A stretch of 64,000 nucleotides of DNA from Bradyrhizobium sp. Ash2021. GTDB taxonomy: Bacteria; Pseudomonadota; Alphaproteobacteria; Rhizobiales; Xanthobacteraceae. The notes under the pieces were generated by a model. That model worked only from the letters and a program-made list of their open reading frames with translations, had not been told where the DNA came from and did not search any database. Below are positions 53,481 to 62,519 of this stretch, one piece after another. Each line of letters starts with the position of its first letter. The first letter of the stretch is position 1. The translations under genes were made by a program, and so were the position numbers. Location: the NCBI RefSeq assembly GCF_031202265.1, contig NZ_CP100604.1:9034501-9098500 (forward strand), in the 5' to 3' direction.

Positions 53481-54251
53481 GTGATTGGTGGCGGCGGAAT
53501 TGGTAACCGCCTTCTGGCAGCGCTGGCGCCAGCAGATTTTGGTCTGCTGGTGCCCGGCTTGGAGACGGTCGGGCTCGATCAGGACGCGGTCCTCTCGCAA
53601 GCGGGCGACCAGATCGAGCATGTGTTCTTCCCTCACAGCGGCGCCATCTCGCTGATGATCGACATGGCGAACGGGCAGACGGTCGCTACCGCCGCAGTCG
53701 GGCGCGAGGGAGCAGTAGGCGTTCTTTCGGTGATAGGGCCGTCACACTCGGCCATTACCGCCATCGTTCGTGCGGCGGGCACCGCCTCGCGGATCCCCGC
53801 ATCGCGATTTCACGCCGCGTTCAACCGGAGCCCCGCGATCCGGTACGCGATCCAGATGCACATGAGGGCGATGCTGATTCAGTTTCAGCTCGGCTCGGCC
53901 TGCAATGCGCTGCATCCGGTCGAAGCCCGCATGGCGCGCTGGCTGCTCCATTTTCGCGACCGCATCGACCATGACGTCCTCCCGCTCACCCAGGAGGCGC
54001 TCTCACAAATACTCGGTGTGCGACGAACGACGGTGACGCTCCTGATGCGCAATCTGCGCGCGTCCGGAGCGATCAGATCTGATCGACGAGGCCAGATCGA
54101 GATCGACCGATCGCGGCTCGCGGCGGCGGCGTGCGAATGCCACGATACCCTGCGTCTCGTGGTCGAGGATCTCTTCGCGATGAATACGGCCCGATCTCGC
54201 GTTTTGGTTATGCCGGATGATGCAGTAGGTGAATCGGGCGATGCCGTGTGA
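53481..54251 (+). CDS. Crp/Fnr family transcriptional regulator
   Basis: Start is GTG 53481 (or TTG 53472); no clear ribosome binding site. The 256-residue protein has a cNMP-type effector domain (NRLLAALAPADFGLLVPGLE, FFPHSGAISLMIDMANGQTV, VGREGAVGVLSVIG) and a C-terminal winged helix (PLTQEALSQILGVRRTTVTLLMRNLRASGAI). This is the pattern of CRP-like regulators. The ligand is unknown. It sits directly after the Gcl fragment. Confidence 0.88.
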   Translation: MIGGGGIGNRLLAALAPADFGLLVPGLETVGLDQDAVLSQAGDQIEHVFFPHSGAISLMIDMANGQTVATAAVGREGAVGVLSVIGPSHSAITAIVRAAGTASRIPASRFHAAFNRSPAIRYAIQMHMRAMLIQFQLGSACNALHPVEARMARWLLHFRDRIDHDVLPLTQEALSQILGVRRTTVTLLMRNLRASGAIRSDRRGQIEIDRSRLAAAACECHDTLRLVVEDLFAMNTARSRVLVMPDDAVGESGDAV

Positions 54252-54554
54252 GCCGTTTCCGCGCGGCCCGATCAAGCCGGCAGAGACGGTGCTGAAATCA
54301 AAGCCGCTTCGCCGGAGAGCAATAGCTGGTCCTTCCGCCCTGATCAGGCTGGCGAGCGGCCCAATGCGCTTGACCAGGATTTCCCGCCTAATGTCCGTTG
54401 CAGACCGGTCCGTTTGGCCCGGTGGGACCAGCGAGCGACATCAAGCTGACGAATTTGCACCGCAATCTGCACTAAAAACATTTCCTCTGGATCGGTGCGC
54501 AGCGATGCATTAATCCTTATGGTCTCGTAACCACACCGTTCTGGGGCTTCCGCG
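54252..54554. other. intergenic region, nothing recognised
   Basis: About 300 bases without a supported gene. Confidence 0.4.
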
Positions 54555-55175
54555 ATGTCACGTTTTGCGGTCAAGTGTTTGCTGATGACACTGTTCGTTG
54601 TCGGAGCATCATCGGCAACGTTCGCTGAGCAAGACAGTCCGGGTACACACAAACAAGACAGTCCTGGTACACACAAAAAGGTCTATTTATTTCGGGGATT
54701 AACGAATGTTTTGTCGCCAGGCATTGATCAACTCGCAGATGAGCTCCACCAGAGGAATATCAGTGCGACGGTAACCAATCATTTATTTTGGAGTTCTCTT
54801 GCAAACGAGGCAATTCAGGATTGCAGGAGCGGGCGCGTAAGCTCAATTGTCCTGGTTGGTCACTCGCTTGGTGCCAGCGCGGTCCTGAGTATGGCAGAGC
54901 AACTGCAGCAAGCCGGCCTCCACGTCGCCCTGGCTGTTACGTTTGACCCCGTCGTCAGATCTGCCGTCCCCGGCAACGTCCGTCTTATGAGAAATTTTTA
55001 TATTTCCGATGGTGTGGGAGTGCCGGTACAGCCTGGCGAGCATTTCCACGGCTTACTGCGAAACGTGGACCTGAAGAGCAGTCCTGAACTCGGACATGTT
55101 TCTGTGACCACCTCACCTTCGATTCAGAAGCAGGTCATGAGTGACATCATTTCAGCAAATACCGGATGTCGCTGA
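54555..55175 (+). CDS. secreted alpha/beta hydrolase-like protein
   Basis: The 206-residue protein has a signal peptide (to about residue 24), then QDSPGTHK repeated twice in tandem (24-bp DNA repeat), and an alpha/beta hydrolase core with the nucleophile elbow LVGHSLGAS and a short cap. A base His may be in ELGHVSV. It could be a lipase- or esterase-like enzyme. Similar secreted hydrolases of unknown substrate are common in Rhizobiales. Confidence 0.7.
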   Translation: MSRFAVKCLLMTLFVVGASSATFAEQDSPGTHKQDSPGTHKKVYLFRGLTNVLSPGIDQLADELHQRNISATVTNHLFWSSLANEAIQDCRSGRVSSIVLVGHSLGASAVLSMAEQLQQAGLHVALAVTFDPVVRSAVPGNVRLMRNFYISDGVGVPVQPGEHFHGLLRNVDLKSSPELGHVSVTTSPSIQKQVMSDIISANTGCR

Positions 55176-55433
55176 TCGACGAGATATGGAAGCACCCCGC
55201 ATTTGGGAAGATTCTGCCCACCGATAGACGACGTGGATATTGCGCCCCTCGACCCAACCAAACTCGGAGCAAGCAGACTCAAACGCCCTGATGCTACGCC
55301 GTGTCTCCTCGTCGTCCGTCGAAGCAGACCCGACGAGGCCGATCGTGGGATAGCGAGCTTTCTGCTGTCCACGCGCTGCAAGCGGCCACGCTGCGGCGCC
55401 TCCAATCAGGCCGATGAAATGGCGCCGCCGCAT
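55152..55433 (-). pseudogene. ABC transporter substrate-binding protein fragment
   Basis: From ATG 55433 the frame starts MRRRHFIGLIGGAAAWPLAA, a Tat-like signal typical of ABC_sub_bind receptors, and continues to HVVYRWAESSQMRG before homology and frame are lost. It matches the start of the intact receptor at 62520-63509. The rest is missing. Confidence 0.78.
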
Positions 55434-55531
55434 TTGACCCACCGAGAACGTATCGTGCCCAATTTCCGGATCATAGCAGCCTCGATCGAACCGGTTAGGG
55501 TCCGAGACGATAAATGTTTGGGATTGTTGAA

Positions 55532-55640
55532 GTCCGTTCCGGGTCATTCGCGTCGTTTTGGCCGCCCGCCTGTCACTTCCGGTCTACACCGACAAACAGA
55601 CATTTTCGGCGCGCGTTGGCATGTCTCAAAGGTGCCACAT
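55532..55640. repeat. dispersed ~110-bp repeat, copy 1
   Basis: Contains GGGTCATTC, CACTTCCGGTCTACACCGA and CAAAGGTGC segments shared in order with 63580-63690, and partly with 62378-62460. Confidence 0.65.
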
Positions 55641-55769
55641 CCGGACATGATCAGCCACGGACGGACCCTCAGGGCGCTGGGCTCAGTGGATGCCAAACAC
55701 CGTCTCTCATTACTTGGCTCTCGGAACTGGGAGGCGTAAACTGCATCCCACCTATCTCGGAGGCGTGCC

Positions 55770-57530
55770 TTGGCCAGCGAGCGCGTCGAGCGTCGACTCA
55801 CTGCGATCTTGGCAGCCGATGTGGCCGGCTACAGCCGGTTAACTGGCCTGGATGAAGAGGGCACGCACGTCCAGCTCCAGGATCATCTACGCACCCTCAT
55901 CGATCCCAAGATTACCGAACACCGCGGCCGTGTTGTCAAGAACACCGGTGATGGAATGCTGGCCGAGTTCAGCAGCGTGGTCGACGCCATGCGCTGTGCT
56001 CTTGATGTTCAGCGTGGCATGGTGGGGCGCAACGTAAACGTGCCTGAGGGGAAGCGGATCGAGTTTCGCATTGGGATCAATGTCGGCGACATCATCATTG
56101 ATCGTGGCGACATCTTCGGCGACGGCGTGAACGTGGCGGCACGGCTGGAAGGACTGGCGGAGCCAGGAGGCATCTGTGTCTCGGATGATGCCTACCGACA
56201 ACTCCGCGACAAACTCGATATTGTCTTTGATGATGCCGGCGAGCAGAACCTCAAGAACATTGTGCGACCAGTCCGGGTTTTCAGAGTGAAGGATCGTGTT
56301 GCGGCAGCAGAACAAAGACCCACGTTGGTGCTCCCGGACAAACCCTCGATTGCCGTGCTACCTTTCCAGAACCTTAGTGCCGATCCGGAGCAGGAGTATT
56401 TCGCAGATGGTGTCGTGGAGGATATCACGATGGCGCTGTCGCTCTTTCGTTGGCTGTTTGTGATCGCACGTAATTCGAGTTTCACCGACAAAGGCCGGGC
56501 CGTGGACGTAAAGCAGATCGGCCGCGAGCTTGGTGTGCGCTACCTACTCGAAGGCAGCGTGCGCAAGGCCGGAAACCGTATTCGAATCGCGGGGCAGCTT
56601 ATCGATGCCGAAACCGGAGCACATCTCTGGGCGGACCGGTTTGATGGTGCGCTCGAGGATATGTTCGATCTACAGGACCATGTGACTTCCAGCGTCGTGG
56701 GTGCAATCGCCCCCAAGCTGCAGAGTGAGGATATCAAGCGGGCCACTCGCAAACCAACCGAGAATCTGGATGCATACGACTATTACCTGCGTGGGCTGGC
56801 GAAAGCTCGTTATTGGAACAGGGACTCGAACAGCGAGGCGCTCCAGCTCTTTTGCAAGGCGATCGAGCTCGACCCTCGTCTAGCCTGCGCCTACGGCATG
56901 GCCGCTTGGTGCTACATGCAGCGCAAGGCGCGTGGCTGGATGATCGAGAGTGTGCAGGAGAGCGCCGAAGCTACTCGGCTGGCCCGGAAAGCAGTGCATC
57001 TTGGTGGAGGTGACCCGGTAGCGCTGTGTATGGGTGGATATGCACTCGCCTTTGTAGCCCATGAGTTCAACGACGCTGTAGCTTTCATGGATCGGGGACT
57101 GACGGTCAATCCGAACTTGGCGCAAGCTTGGAATCTTAGTGCCTGGCTGAGAGTTTGGAGAGGTGAGCCCGACGTGGCACTCGATCACGCTGCGCATGCC
57201 ATACGCCTGAGCCCACTCGATCCGTCCATGTTCAGCATGCACGGAGCCATGGCGTATGCCCATTTTCTCGCGGGCCGTTATGACATGGCGTCGTCATGCG
57301 CCGAGAAGGCGACGCGCGACAATCCGACTTTCCTTCTGGCGATGTGCATTTCCGCAGCCAGCAATGCGCTCGCCGGGCGGCTTGAGTCAGCACAGAAAGC
57401 CATGGCGCGGGCACTCGAACGCAGTCCCGATTTGCGCGCCTCCAACCTGATAAATTCAACACCATTTCGCCGCGCGGAGGACCTCGCAACGTTCACCAAG
57501 GGTCTCCGAAATGCAGGCCTTCCGGACTGA
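55770..57530 (+). CDS. class III adenylate/guanylate cyclase with TPR domain
   Basis: TTG 55770 starts a 586-residue protein. Residues ~8-180 form a class III cyclase domain: RLTAILAADVAGYSRLTGLDEEGT (metal Asp), NTGDGMLAEFSS, RIGINVGDIIIDRGDIFGDGVNVAARLEGLAEPGGI. A TolB-like region (IAVLPFQNLSADPEQEYFADGVVEDI) follows, then TPR-like repeats to the end. The cyclase catalytic Asp and transition-state positions look intact. Proteins of this architecture are numerous in Bradyrhizobium; they may make cAMP under an unknown signal. Confidence 0.9.
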   Translation: MASERVERRLTAILAADVAGYSRLTGLDEEGTHVQLQDHLRTLIDPKITEHRGRVVKNTGDGMLAEFSSVVDAMRCALDVQRGMVGRNVNVPEGKRIEFRIGINVGDIIIDRGDIFGDGVNVAARLEGLAEPGGICVSDDAYRQLRDKLDIVFDDAGEQNLKNIVRPVRVFRVKDRVAAAEQRPTLVLPDKPSIAVLPFQNLSADPEQEYFADGVVEDITMALSLFRWLFVIARNSSFTDKGRAVDVKQIGRELGVRYLLEGSVRKAGNRIRIAGQLIDAETGAHLWADRFDGALEDMFDLQDHVTSSVVGAIAPKLQSEDIKRATRKPTENLDAYDYYLRGLAKARYWNRDSNSEALQLFCKAIELDPRLACAYGMAAWCYMQRKARGWMIESVQESAEATRLARKAVHLGGGDPVALCMGGYALAFVAHEFNDAVAFMDRGLTVNPNLAQAWNLSAWLRVWRGEPDVALDHAAHAIRLSPLDPSMFSMHGAMAYAHFLAGRYDMASSCAEKATRDNPTFLLAMCISAASNALAGRLESAQKAMARALERSPDLRASNLINSTPFRRAEDLATFTKGLRNAGLPD

Positions 57531-57596
57531 CCGTGAGTTCGCTTACCTCGGCCGCAAGTGGAACGAAACGAGTGGGCCTTCGAGGCTAGATGCGCT

Positions 57597-58826
57597 TCAA
57601 ACCGTCCGGATCGCCTCGATCGGCGCAAACCGAGAGGCTCGCAGGGCCGGGTACCAGCCAAAGAGTATCCCGACCAGCATCGAAAACACGACAGCCGACG
57701 CCACTGCCCAGGGCTCGACAATCAACGACCAATCCGCCACGTGCGCAAAACCAAAAGCGGCAAGCAAACCCAGGATTACGCCTGCAACGCCTCCGAAGAC
57801 TGACAAGCCCACGGCCTCGAACAAGAACTGCAAAAGGATGTCGCGCCGCCTGGCCCCGACAGCCAACCGAATGCCGATTTCCTTGGTTCGCTCGGTGACC
57901 GATACCAGCATGATATTGAGGATGCCAATTCCTCCGGTTACGAGCGAAACAAGTGCGACCGATGCCAGAAGGATGGACAGCGTTCTGACACCGGCCTCCC
58001 TGGCCTCCGTAATCGCCGACAGATTCCGGATTGTGAAGTCGTTGTCCTGGAGTGGCGCCAGGCGATGCCGCTGACGCAACAGCACCTCGGCGTCTTCGCT
58101 CGTTTGAACCATGCTCTCGCCATCGCGCACCTTTACCAGGATGGCGGCAATCGACCGGGACTTTGCTTGATTGCTTCCCAGCACGCGCCTGCCGGTGTTT
58201 AGAGGCACAATCAGCGCATCATCCTGATCTTGCCCTCCGGTTGACTGGCCTTTCTTCGCGAGCATCCCGATCACCTTGAACGGCACGTTCTTGATCCTGA
58301 CCTCGCGTCCGATCGGATCGACGTCGGGAAACAGCTGCTTTGCCACCGTCTGTCCCAGCAGTGCGACCTGAGCACCGGCCTTCGCTTCGTCCGGCTCAAA
58401 CGAACGTCCGCTTTCCACCCCCCAGTCGCGAACTTCTAGGTACCCGGCGTCGACGGTATAAACAATCGTAGCCCAGTTGGCGGCGTCGGCAACGATCTGG
58501 ATCTTGCCGCTGACCAGCGAAGACGTCACCTGGACCGAGGAAACTTCCTGGCCGATAGCCGCGGCATCCTCGTCTGTGAGTGTTGGCGTCGCTCCTGCGC
58601 CAAGCCTGACGCCGGACTGGTTGACATTGCCGGAGACAACGATCAACAAATTGGATCCAAGGCTCTGGACCTGGGCCGCAACCTGCGCACGGGCGCCTGC
58701 ACCGACAGCCAGCATCGCGATCGTCGCCGAGGTCCCAATGATGATGCCCAGAGCCGTCAAACCGGAACGCAGCTTGTGATTGCGAAGCGCCATGACGGCG
58801 GCATGGATTGTCTCCAACGGGTTCAT
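57597..58826 (-). CDS. MacB-type ABC transporter permease
   Basis: The 409-residue protein has four membrane segments in the MacB layout: a short N-terminal helix, a periplasmic domain (to about 270), and three C-terminal helices (RTLSILLASVALVSLVTGGIGIL, FLFEAVGLSVFGGVAGVILGL, VASAVVFSMLVGILFGWYPALRA). It overlaps the ATPase gene by 4 bases. MacAB-type pumps export macrolides, peptides or other substrates through an outer-membrane channel. Confidence 0.92.
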   Translation of the reverse strand: MNPLETIHAAVMALRNHKLRSGLTALGIIIGTSATIAMLAVGAGARAQVAAQVQSLGSNLLIVVSGNVNQSGVRLGAGATPTLTDEDAAAIGQEVSSVQVTSSLVSGKIQIVADAANWATIVYTVDAGYLEVRDWGVESGRSFEPDEAKAGAQVALLGQTVAKQLFPDVDPIGREVRIKNVPFKVIGMLAKKGQSTGGQDQDDALIVPLNTGRRVLGSNQAKSRSIAAILVKVRDGESMVQTSEDAEVLLRQRHRLAPLQDNDFTIRNLSAITEAREAGVRTLSILLASVALVSLVTGGIGILNIMLVSVTERTKEIGIRLAVGARRRDILLQFLFEAVGLSVFGGVAGVILGLLAAFGFAHVADWSLIVEPWAVASAVVFSMLVGILFGWYPALRASRFAPIEAIRTV

Positions 58827-59479
58827 AAAACCCTGCCGTCGAAAAAGCGGATCACCCTTGATGCGTGCCGGGCAACCTGTGGATCATGGGTGACGACGAC
58901 AATGGTCTTGCCATATTCGTTGAGCCGCTGGAACAGCGTCATCATCTCGCTTGCGGATTTGCTGTCCAATGCTCCCGTCGGCTCATCTGCCAGGATAATC
59001 TTGGGCGAGCAGACGAGCGCCCTCGCAACAGCGACCCGCTGCTGCTGGCCTCCGGAAAGCTGCGAGGGGAGATGATCGCCGCGATCGGCGAGACCGACCG
59101 TGCGCAGCGCCGTTTCCGCGATCTCGCGGCGGGACCGCCGGCGCACGCCAGCGTACATCAGCGGCAGCTCGATATTTTCCCGCGCGTTCAGCCGCTCAAG
59201 CAGATTGAAGTTTTGGAAAACAAAACCGATCTTGCGATTTCTGATCGCGGCCAAATCGTCGGAAGCAAGATCGGACGTATCGACGCCATCAATCCAGCAC
59301 CTCCCGTGTGTCGGCCGATCCAGGCATCCCACTATTCCCATGAAGGTCGATTTGCCTGACCCGGACGGTCCGGTAATCGCGACGTACTCTCCATCGTCAA
59401 TAGAAACGCTGACCCCTTCAAGCGCCGTCACCTGCTCACCCAGTTGAAAATGTCGGGTAAGGTTCTCGGTCCTGATCAC
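58823..59479 (-). CDS. MacB-type ABC transporter ATP-binding protein
   Basis: The 218-residue ATPase has Walker A GPSGSGKSTFMG, the Q-loop region, signature LSGGQQQRVAVARAL and Walker B ILADEPTGALD followed by the H-loop VTHDPQVARHA. In E. coli MacB the ATPase and permease are one chain; here they are separate genes. Overlaps its neighbours by 4 bases on each side, so the operon is tightly coupled. Confidence 0.94.
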   Translation of the reverse strand: MIRTENLTRHFQLGEQVTALEGVSVSIDDGEYVAITGPSGSGKSTFMGIVGCLDRPTHGRCWIDGVDTSDLASDDLAAIRNRKIGFVFQNFNLLERLNARENIELPLMYAGVRRRSRREIAETALRTVGLADRGDHLPSQLSGGQQQRVAVARALVCSPKIILADEPTGALDSKSASEMMTLFQRLNEYGKTIVVVTHDPQVARHASRVIRFFDGRVL

Positions 59480-60606
59480 TGCTTCTTGCCTACGATGACC
59501 TCGCGGACTGGCTCCACCGCGGTGATCTCGGTAACGCTGCCGTCACCCAGGCCGAGGCGGACTGGCACCATCCGGGGATCTCCATCGGCGCCGAGCACCC
59601 AGACACCCGGTCCCTTCACGACCGCTCCCGCGGGTTTCCACCGCAGCGCTGCGTTTGGCGCGAGCAGCGCGTTGGACCGTGACTCGGTTTCGATCTTGAC
59701 GCTCGCCGTCATCCCGGGAAGCAGTTCCATCTTTGGATTCTCGATCGACACGATACCGGTGTAGGTGACGACGTTGGACACGGTTTGCGAACCCAGCCTC
59801 ACATGCTTGACCTTGCCCTCGAATTCGCGCCCGGGGTAGGCGCTGACGGTGAATACGGCCCGCTGGCCCGGCTTTACACGGCCAACGTCGGTCTCGTCGA
59901 TCGAAACGGCGATTTCCATCCGGCGCAAATCGTCCGCGATGGTAAATATCGTTGGCGATTGCAGGGAAGCAGCGACCGTTGAGCCAAGCTCGACACTGCG
60001 CTGGATGATCACGCCAGCCACCGGCGAGCGAATATCGGTATTGGCCAGGTCCACCTCGACCTGGCGAAGCACCGCCTCCACCTGCAAGATCTTGGCCGCG
60101 TCGACTTGCAGCTGCGCTTTCGCAACGGCGGCAGCCGTACGAGCCGCGTCATAGGTCACGTCGGATACTGCGCCGGTGGGTTTGAGCCGGACCTGGCGAG
60201 CCAGGTTCAATTCGGCTTCGGCCACCTTGGCCTCTTGCATGATCTGAGTAGCACGAGCCTGATCAAGATCCGCCTTGGCCGCATCGCGCTTGAACCTGAT
60301 CTGATCGGAATTGAGGCGTGCGAGAATCTGACCCGCAGTGACCTTGTCGTTGTAATCGGCCAGGATCTCGACCAGCTGGCCGGAGAGCTGCGAGCCGACG
60401 ATGACGGTCGTGATCGGGTTGATGGTGCCGGTCGCCGTCACGGTGCTGACGATCGGGCCGCGATCGAGGGTGGCGAGTCGATAGCCTGGGGCGTTCGCAT
60501 TGGACCAATGTGGAAACAGGAACATCGCTCCAACGGCCGCGACTGCGGCAGTCAGGAAAAAAGCCGACTTACCTGTCCGAATTAGAGCGCGCGTGGTGAT
60601 GCTCAT
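59476..60606 (-). CDS. HlyD/MacA-type efflux periplasmic adaptor
   Basis: From ATG 60606 the 376-residue protein has an N-terminal membrane anchor (to about residue 35), a biotinyl-lipoyl-like domain (ATGTINPITTVIVGSQLSGQLVEILADYNDKVTAGQILARL), a coiled-coil region and RND/HlyD beta-barrel parts (IFTIADDLRRMEIAVSIDETDVGRVKPGQ). It is the first gene of the macA-ATPase-permease operon. The longer frame from 60771 lacks a ribosome binding site and reads through a Lys/Arg/Cys-rich stretch without similarity. Confidence 0.92.
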   Translation of the reverse strand: MSITTRALIRTGKSAFFLTAAVAAVGAMFLFPHWSNANAPGYRLATLDRGPIVSTVTATGTINPITTVIVGSQLSGQLVEILADYNDKVTAGQILARLNSDQIRFKRDAAKADLDQARATQIMQEAKVAEAELNLARQVRLKPTGAVSDVTYDAARTAAAVAKAQLQVDAAKILQVEAVLRQVEVDLANTDIRSPVAGVIIQRSVELGSTVAASLQSPTIFTIADDLRRMEIAVSIDETDVGRVKPGQRAVFTVSAYPGREFEGKVKHVRLGSQTVSNVVTYTGIVSIENPKMELLPGMTASVKIETESRSNALLAPNAALRWKPAGAVVKGPGVWVLGADGDPRMVPVRLGLGDGSVTEITAVEPVREVIVGKKQ

Positions 60607-60726
60607 TGAGCTGCCAAGATCAATAACCGCTCCAGGAAATGAAATAGCGTTGTCAAGACCACCACCACCGCTCTTCCGGCAGGGGCACTTGCCGTCTTTT
60701 CGGTGCGATGCGCCGAAACACCAAGA

Positions 60727-60754
60727 AACCGTCACCTCTGTTGAGGTGACGGTT
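60727..60754 (-). terminator. hairpin between the efflux operon and a small secreted gene
   Basis: AACCGTCACCT-CTGTTG-AGGTGACGGTT is a perfect 11-bp stem 25 bases downstream of the 60779-61075 gene stop. On the gene's strand it is followed by TTCTTGG, so it may terminate that gene. Confidence 0.55.
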
Positions 60755-60778
60755 AACTGGTCTAGAATCAAGCAAAGC

Positions 60779-61075
60779 TTATTTGTCTCGGCCCTTGCCT
60801 ACCGTGGCAAGAAGAGCCTGGATCGCGTCTGCGCGCGAACCGGGTGTGGTGGTCTGGTCAGGGCTGCCGGACCCGTTCCATGCCGTACCATTTCCGCCAA
60901 CAACGCCGCCGTTACCGGTGGCATCGGAGGAGTAATAAGCCACGGGGTTTCCGGTCACTGGGTCAACCTGGGTGCCCGTATAATTACCGTCTCCAGCCTT
61001 CAGCTGGTATTCTGCGGCAAAAGCCGGGGCGGCAAAGGCCGCTACTGCTACGCAAGCAATCATAATTCGCTTCAT
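60779..61075 (-). CDS. small secreted Gly/Asp-rich hypothetical protein
   Basis: ATG 61075, with AGGAGT upstream, gives 98 residues with a signal peptide (MKRIMIACVAVAAFAAPAFA). The mature part is Gly/Asp/Thr-rich (KAGDGNYTGTQVDPVTGNPV, SDATGNGGVVGGNGT). No family is recognised. The first eight codons and the upstream ~180 bases are shared with the gene at 61625-61912, so the two are paralogous in leader but different in mature part. Confidence 0.7.
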   Translation of the reverse strand: MKRIMIACVAVAAFAAPAFAAEYQLKAGDGNYTGTQVDPVTGNPVAYYSSDATGNGGVVGGNGTAWNGSGSPDQTTTPGSRADAIQALLATVGKGRDK

Positions 61076-61260
61076 AAATGCACTCCTGTTCAAAAAGGCC
61101 CTACGCCTCTTGGTTATGTTGCGCCGCAATATTTTCTCTGCTGCGACCTTCGACGCCGCATCCGCTGCCAGTATGTGAAAATTCGACAGCTTCCGCCCGG
61201 CCATTTAAGGTGAGCCGGCCGTTTCTTGTTTGGTTCAAAATTAAATCACTTTTTAGCTGC
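61076..61260 (-). promoter_or_regulatory. conserved leader, copy 1
   Basis: The region upstream of the 61075 start aligns over about 180 bases with 61913-62099: both contain TTCTTGTTTGGTTCAAAATTAAA at the far end, GACGCCGCATCCGCTGCC / CACGCCGCATCCGCTGCC in the middle and ACGCCTCTTGG next to the start. On the gene strand a weak AGGC/GCCT hairpin with a T-run precedes the AGGAGT site. Confidence 0.7.
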
Positions 61261-61587
61261 GCATAAAACAAAAATGCTCGCAACCGGAATGTTTTTAGGG
61301 AAAAACTAACGTAACGTCATACTTAACGGTATTTGTTTTCCCGAGGCGCCGCGGCGGCCACGCCCGTTAGTATGAGCGCGGGCCTGCCAATCCGAGGGAA
61401 AGCCCCGAGCAATGATATTCATGACACCGACGGCCCTCGACCGGATTTATCGCCAACGTTGGCCGCGGCGATTGCCCCAACGATTTTGATTGTGCATGAC
61501 GTCGCAAAAGAGGCTTGCTCCATTCCTCTCTCGGATGGTCCATCCCCCGTAGCAAAACGTCGGAAATATTTTCCAAAATAAAGAAGT
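61261..61587. other. intergenic region, nothing recognised
   Basis: About 330 bases; short open frames without similarity. AT-rich left part. Confidence 0.4.
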
Positions 61588-61613
61588 GGGAGGTCACCGA
61601 ATGATGACCTCCC
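61588..61613 (-). terminator. terminator hairpin of the 61625-61912 gene
   Basis: GGGAGGTCA-CCGAATGA-TGACCTCCC is a perfect 9-bp stem 12 bases past the stop; an A/T-rich run follows on the gene's strand. Confidence 0.65.
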
Positions 61614-61624
61614 TTTGCTGCGTA

Positions 61625-61912
61625 TCAGCAACCTAAAAGTTGACCTAGGTCCGTGCAGGTGTGCGGGTTATTGTCCAACGCTCTGCCGGTGGACTTATTG
61701 TCCATTACGTTCATCCATTCGAGGTTGGTGATGGAGTTTGAACCTCCCCGAGCGGCGATTGTCGCCCCGAATGACGGATCCACACCAGCCCATACTGCCC
61801 GGTCCGTGCCGAACGTCCCGTTGTCAGGAACGTTTTTAGGGGCGGGTGCACCAGCGAGAGCTGGCACAGCGAGTGCTGCTAGGGCTCCGCAAGCAATCAT
61901 AATACGCTTCAT
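61625..61912 (-). CDS. small secreted hypothetical protein with leader shared with 60779-61075
   Basis: ATG 61912 (AGGAGTTTAATTT upstream) gives 95 residues: signal peptide MKRIMIACGALAALAVPALA, then PKNVPDNGTFGTDRAVWAGVDPSFGATIAARGG and NLEWMNVMDNKSTGRALDNNPHTCTDLGQLLGC with two Cys near the end. No family recognised. The first eight codons match those of the gene at 60779 and the leader is closely related, but the mature parts are different. Confidence 0.7.
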   Translation of the reverse strand: MKRIMIACGALAALAVPALAGAPAPKNVPDNGTFGTDRAVWAGVDPSFGATIAARGGSNSITNLEWMNVMDNKSTGRALDNNPHTCTDLGQLLGC

Positions 61913-62099
61913 AAATTAAACTCCTGTTTAAAAAGGCGCTACGCCTCTTGGTTACGTGCGCCGCAACAAACACCCGCTTGCTGCGGCCGTTCACGCCGCA
62001 TCCGCTGCCGAACGTTCGATTCAGCTGCTTCTCCCCGGTATTGAAGAGGTGATCCAGTCGTTTCTTGTTTGGTTCAAAATTAAACCACCTTGTAGCTGC
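61913..62099 (-). promoter_or_regulatory. conserved leader, copy 2
   Basis: Matches 61076-61260 in order and spacing. Here the hairpin is clearer: AGGCG-TAG-CGCCT followed by TTTTT, then AACAGGAG before the start. This resembles a short intrinsic terminator placed directly upstream of the ribosome binding site. Confidence 0.7.
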
Positions 62100-62100
62100 C

Positions 62101-62313
62101 ATGAAATCCAAACTCACGCAACCCATTTGCCGCCTCAGTCAAAGGTCGAGCCGCTGGCAAAATCAACCATCCCTGTCCTGTCCCAAATGCGGCAAGCAGC
62201 CGAAGTTCGTCACGAGCATGGTGAACCCTCACTTAGTTCCAGAGCATGAGGCGGGCTCATTACATCGGCGACGGCTTCGCAGATACGGCTCGCAATTAAT
62301 CTGCGCGGTGTGA
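62101..62313 (+). CDS. possible small zinc-ribbon protein (weak)
   Basis: ATG 62101 gives 70 residues with one CPKCGKQPKFVTSM motif, which resembles the start of small Bradyrhizobium zinc-ribbon proteins, but the second Cys pair is missing and the end is without similarity. It may be a remnant. It starts at the far end of the leader block of the oppositely oriented gene. Confidence 0.35.
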   Translation: MKSKLTQPICRLSQRSSRWQNQPSLSCPKCGKQPKFVTSMVNPHLVPEHEAGSLHRRRLRRYGSQLICAV

Positions 62314-62377
62314 TCAGGAGCCGCATTTCATGCGCGCAGATTCTATTCAAGTTCGCATTGGATGGGATCGAGTGTGA

Positions 62378-62460
62378 GGTCCATTCTGGGTCAAAAACGG
62401 TCCTGACAGCCTTGAAGCGCCACTTCCGGTCTACCCCGAGGAACGGACATTACCAGACCG
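62378..62460. repeat. dispersed repeat, copy 2 (partial)
   Basis: Shares GGTCCATTCTGGGTCA and CACTTCCGGTCTACCCCGAG with the repeats at 55532 and 63580. Confidence 0.55.
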
Positions 62461-62519
62461 GCACGGTTGGTCTGTTTGGTGCCAACAACGGACCCATGCA
62501 CCGCAGCAAAACAACAGAA

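Noticed and set aside
61333..61581. 82-residue forward frame
   Set aside because: No ribosome binding site, no similarity, composition unlike the neighbours.
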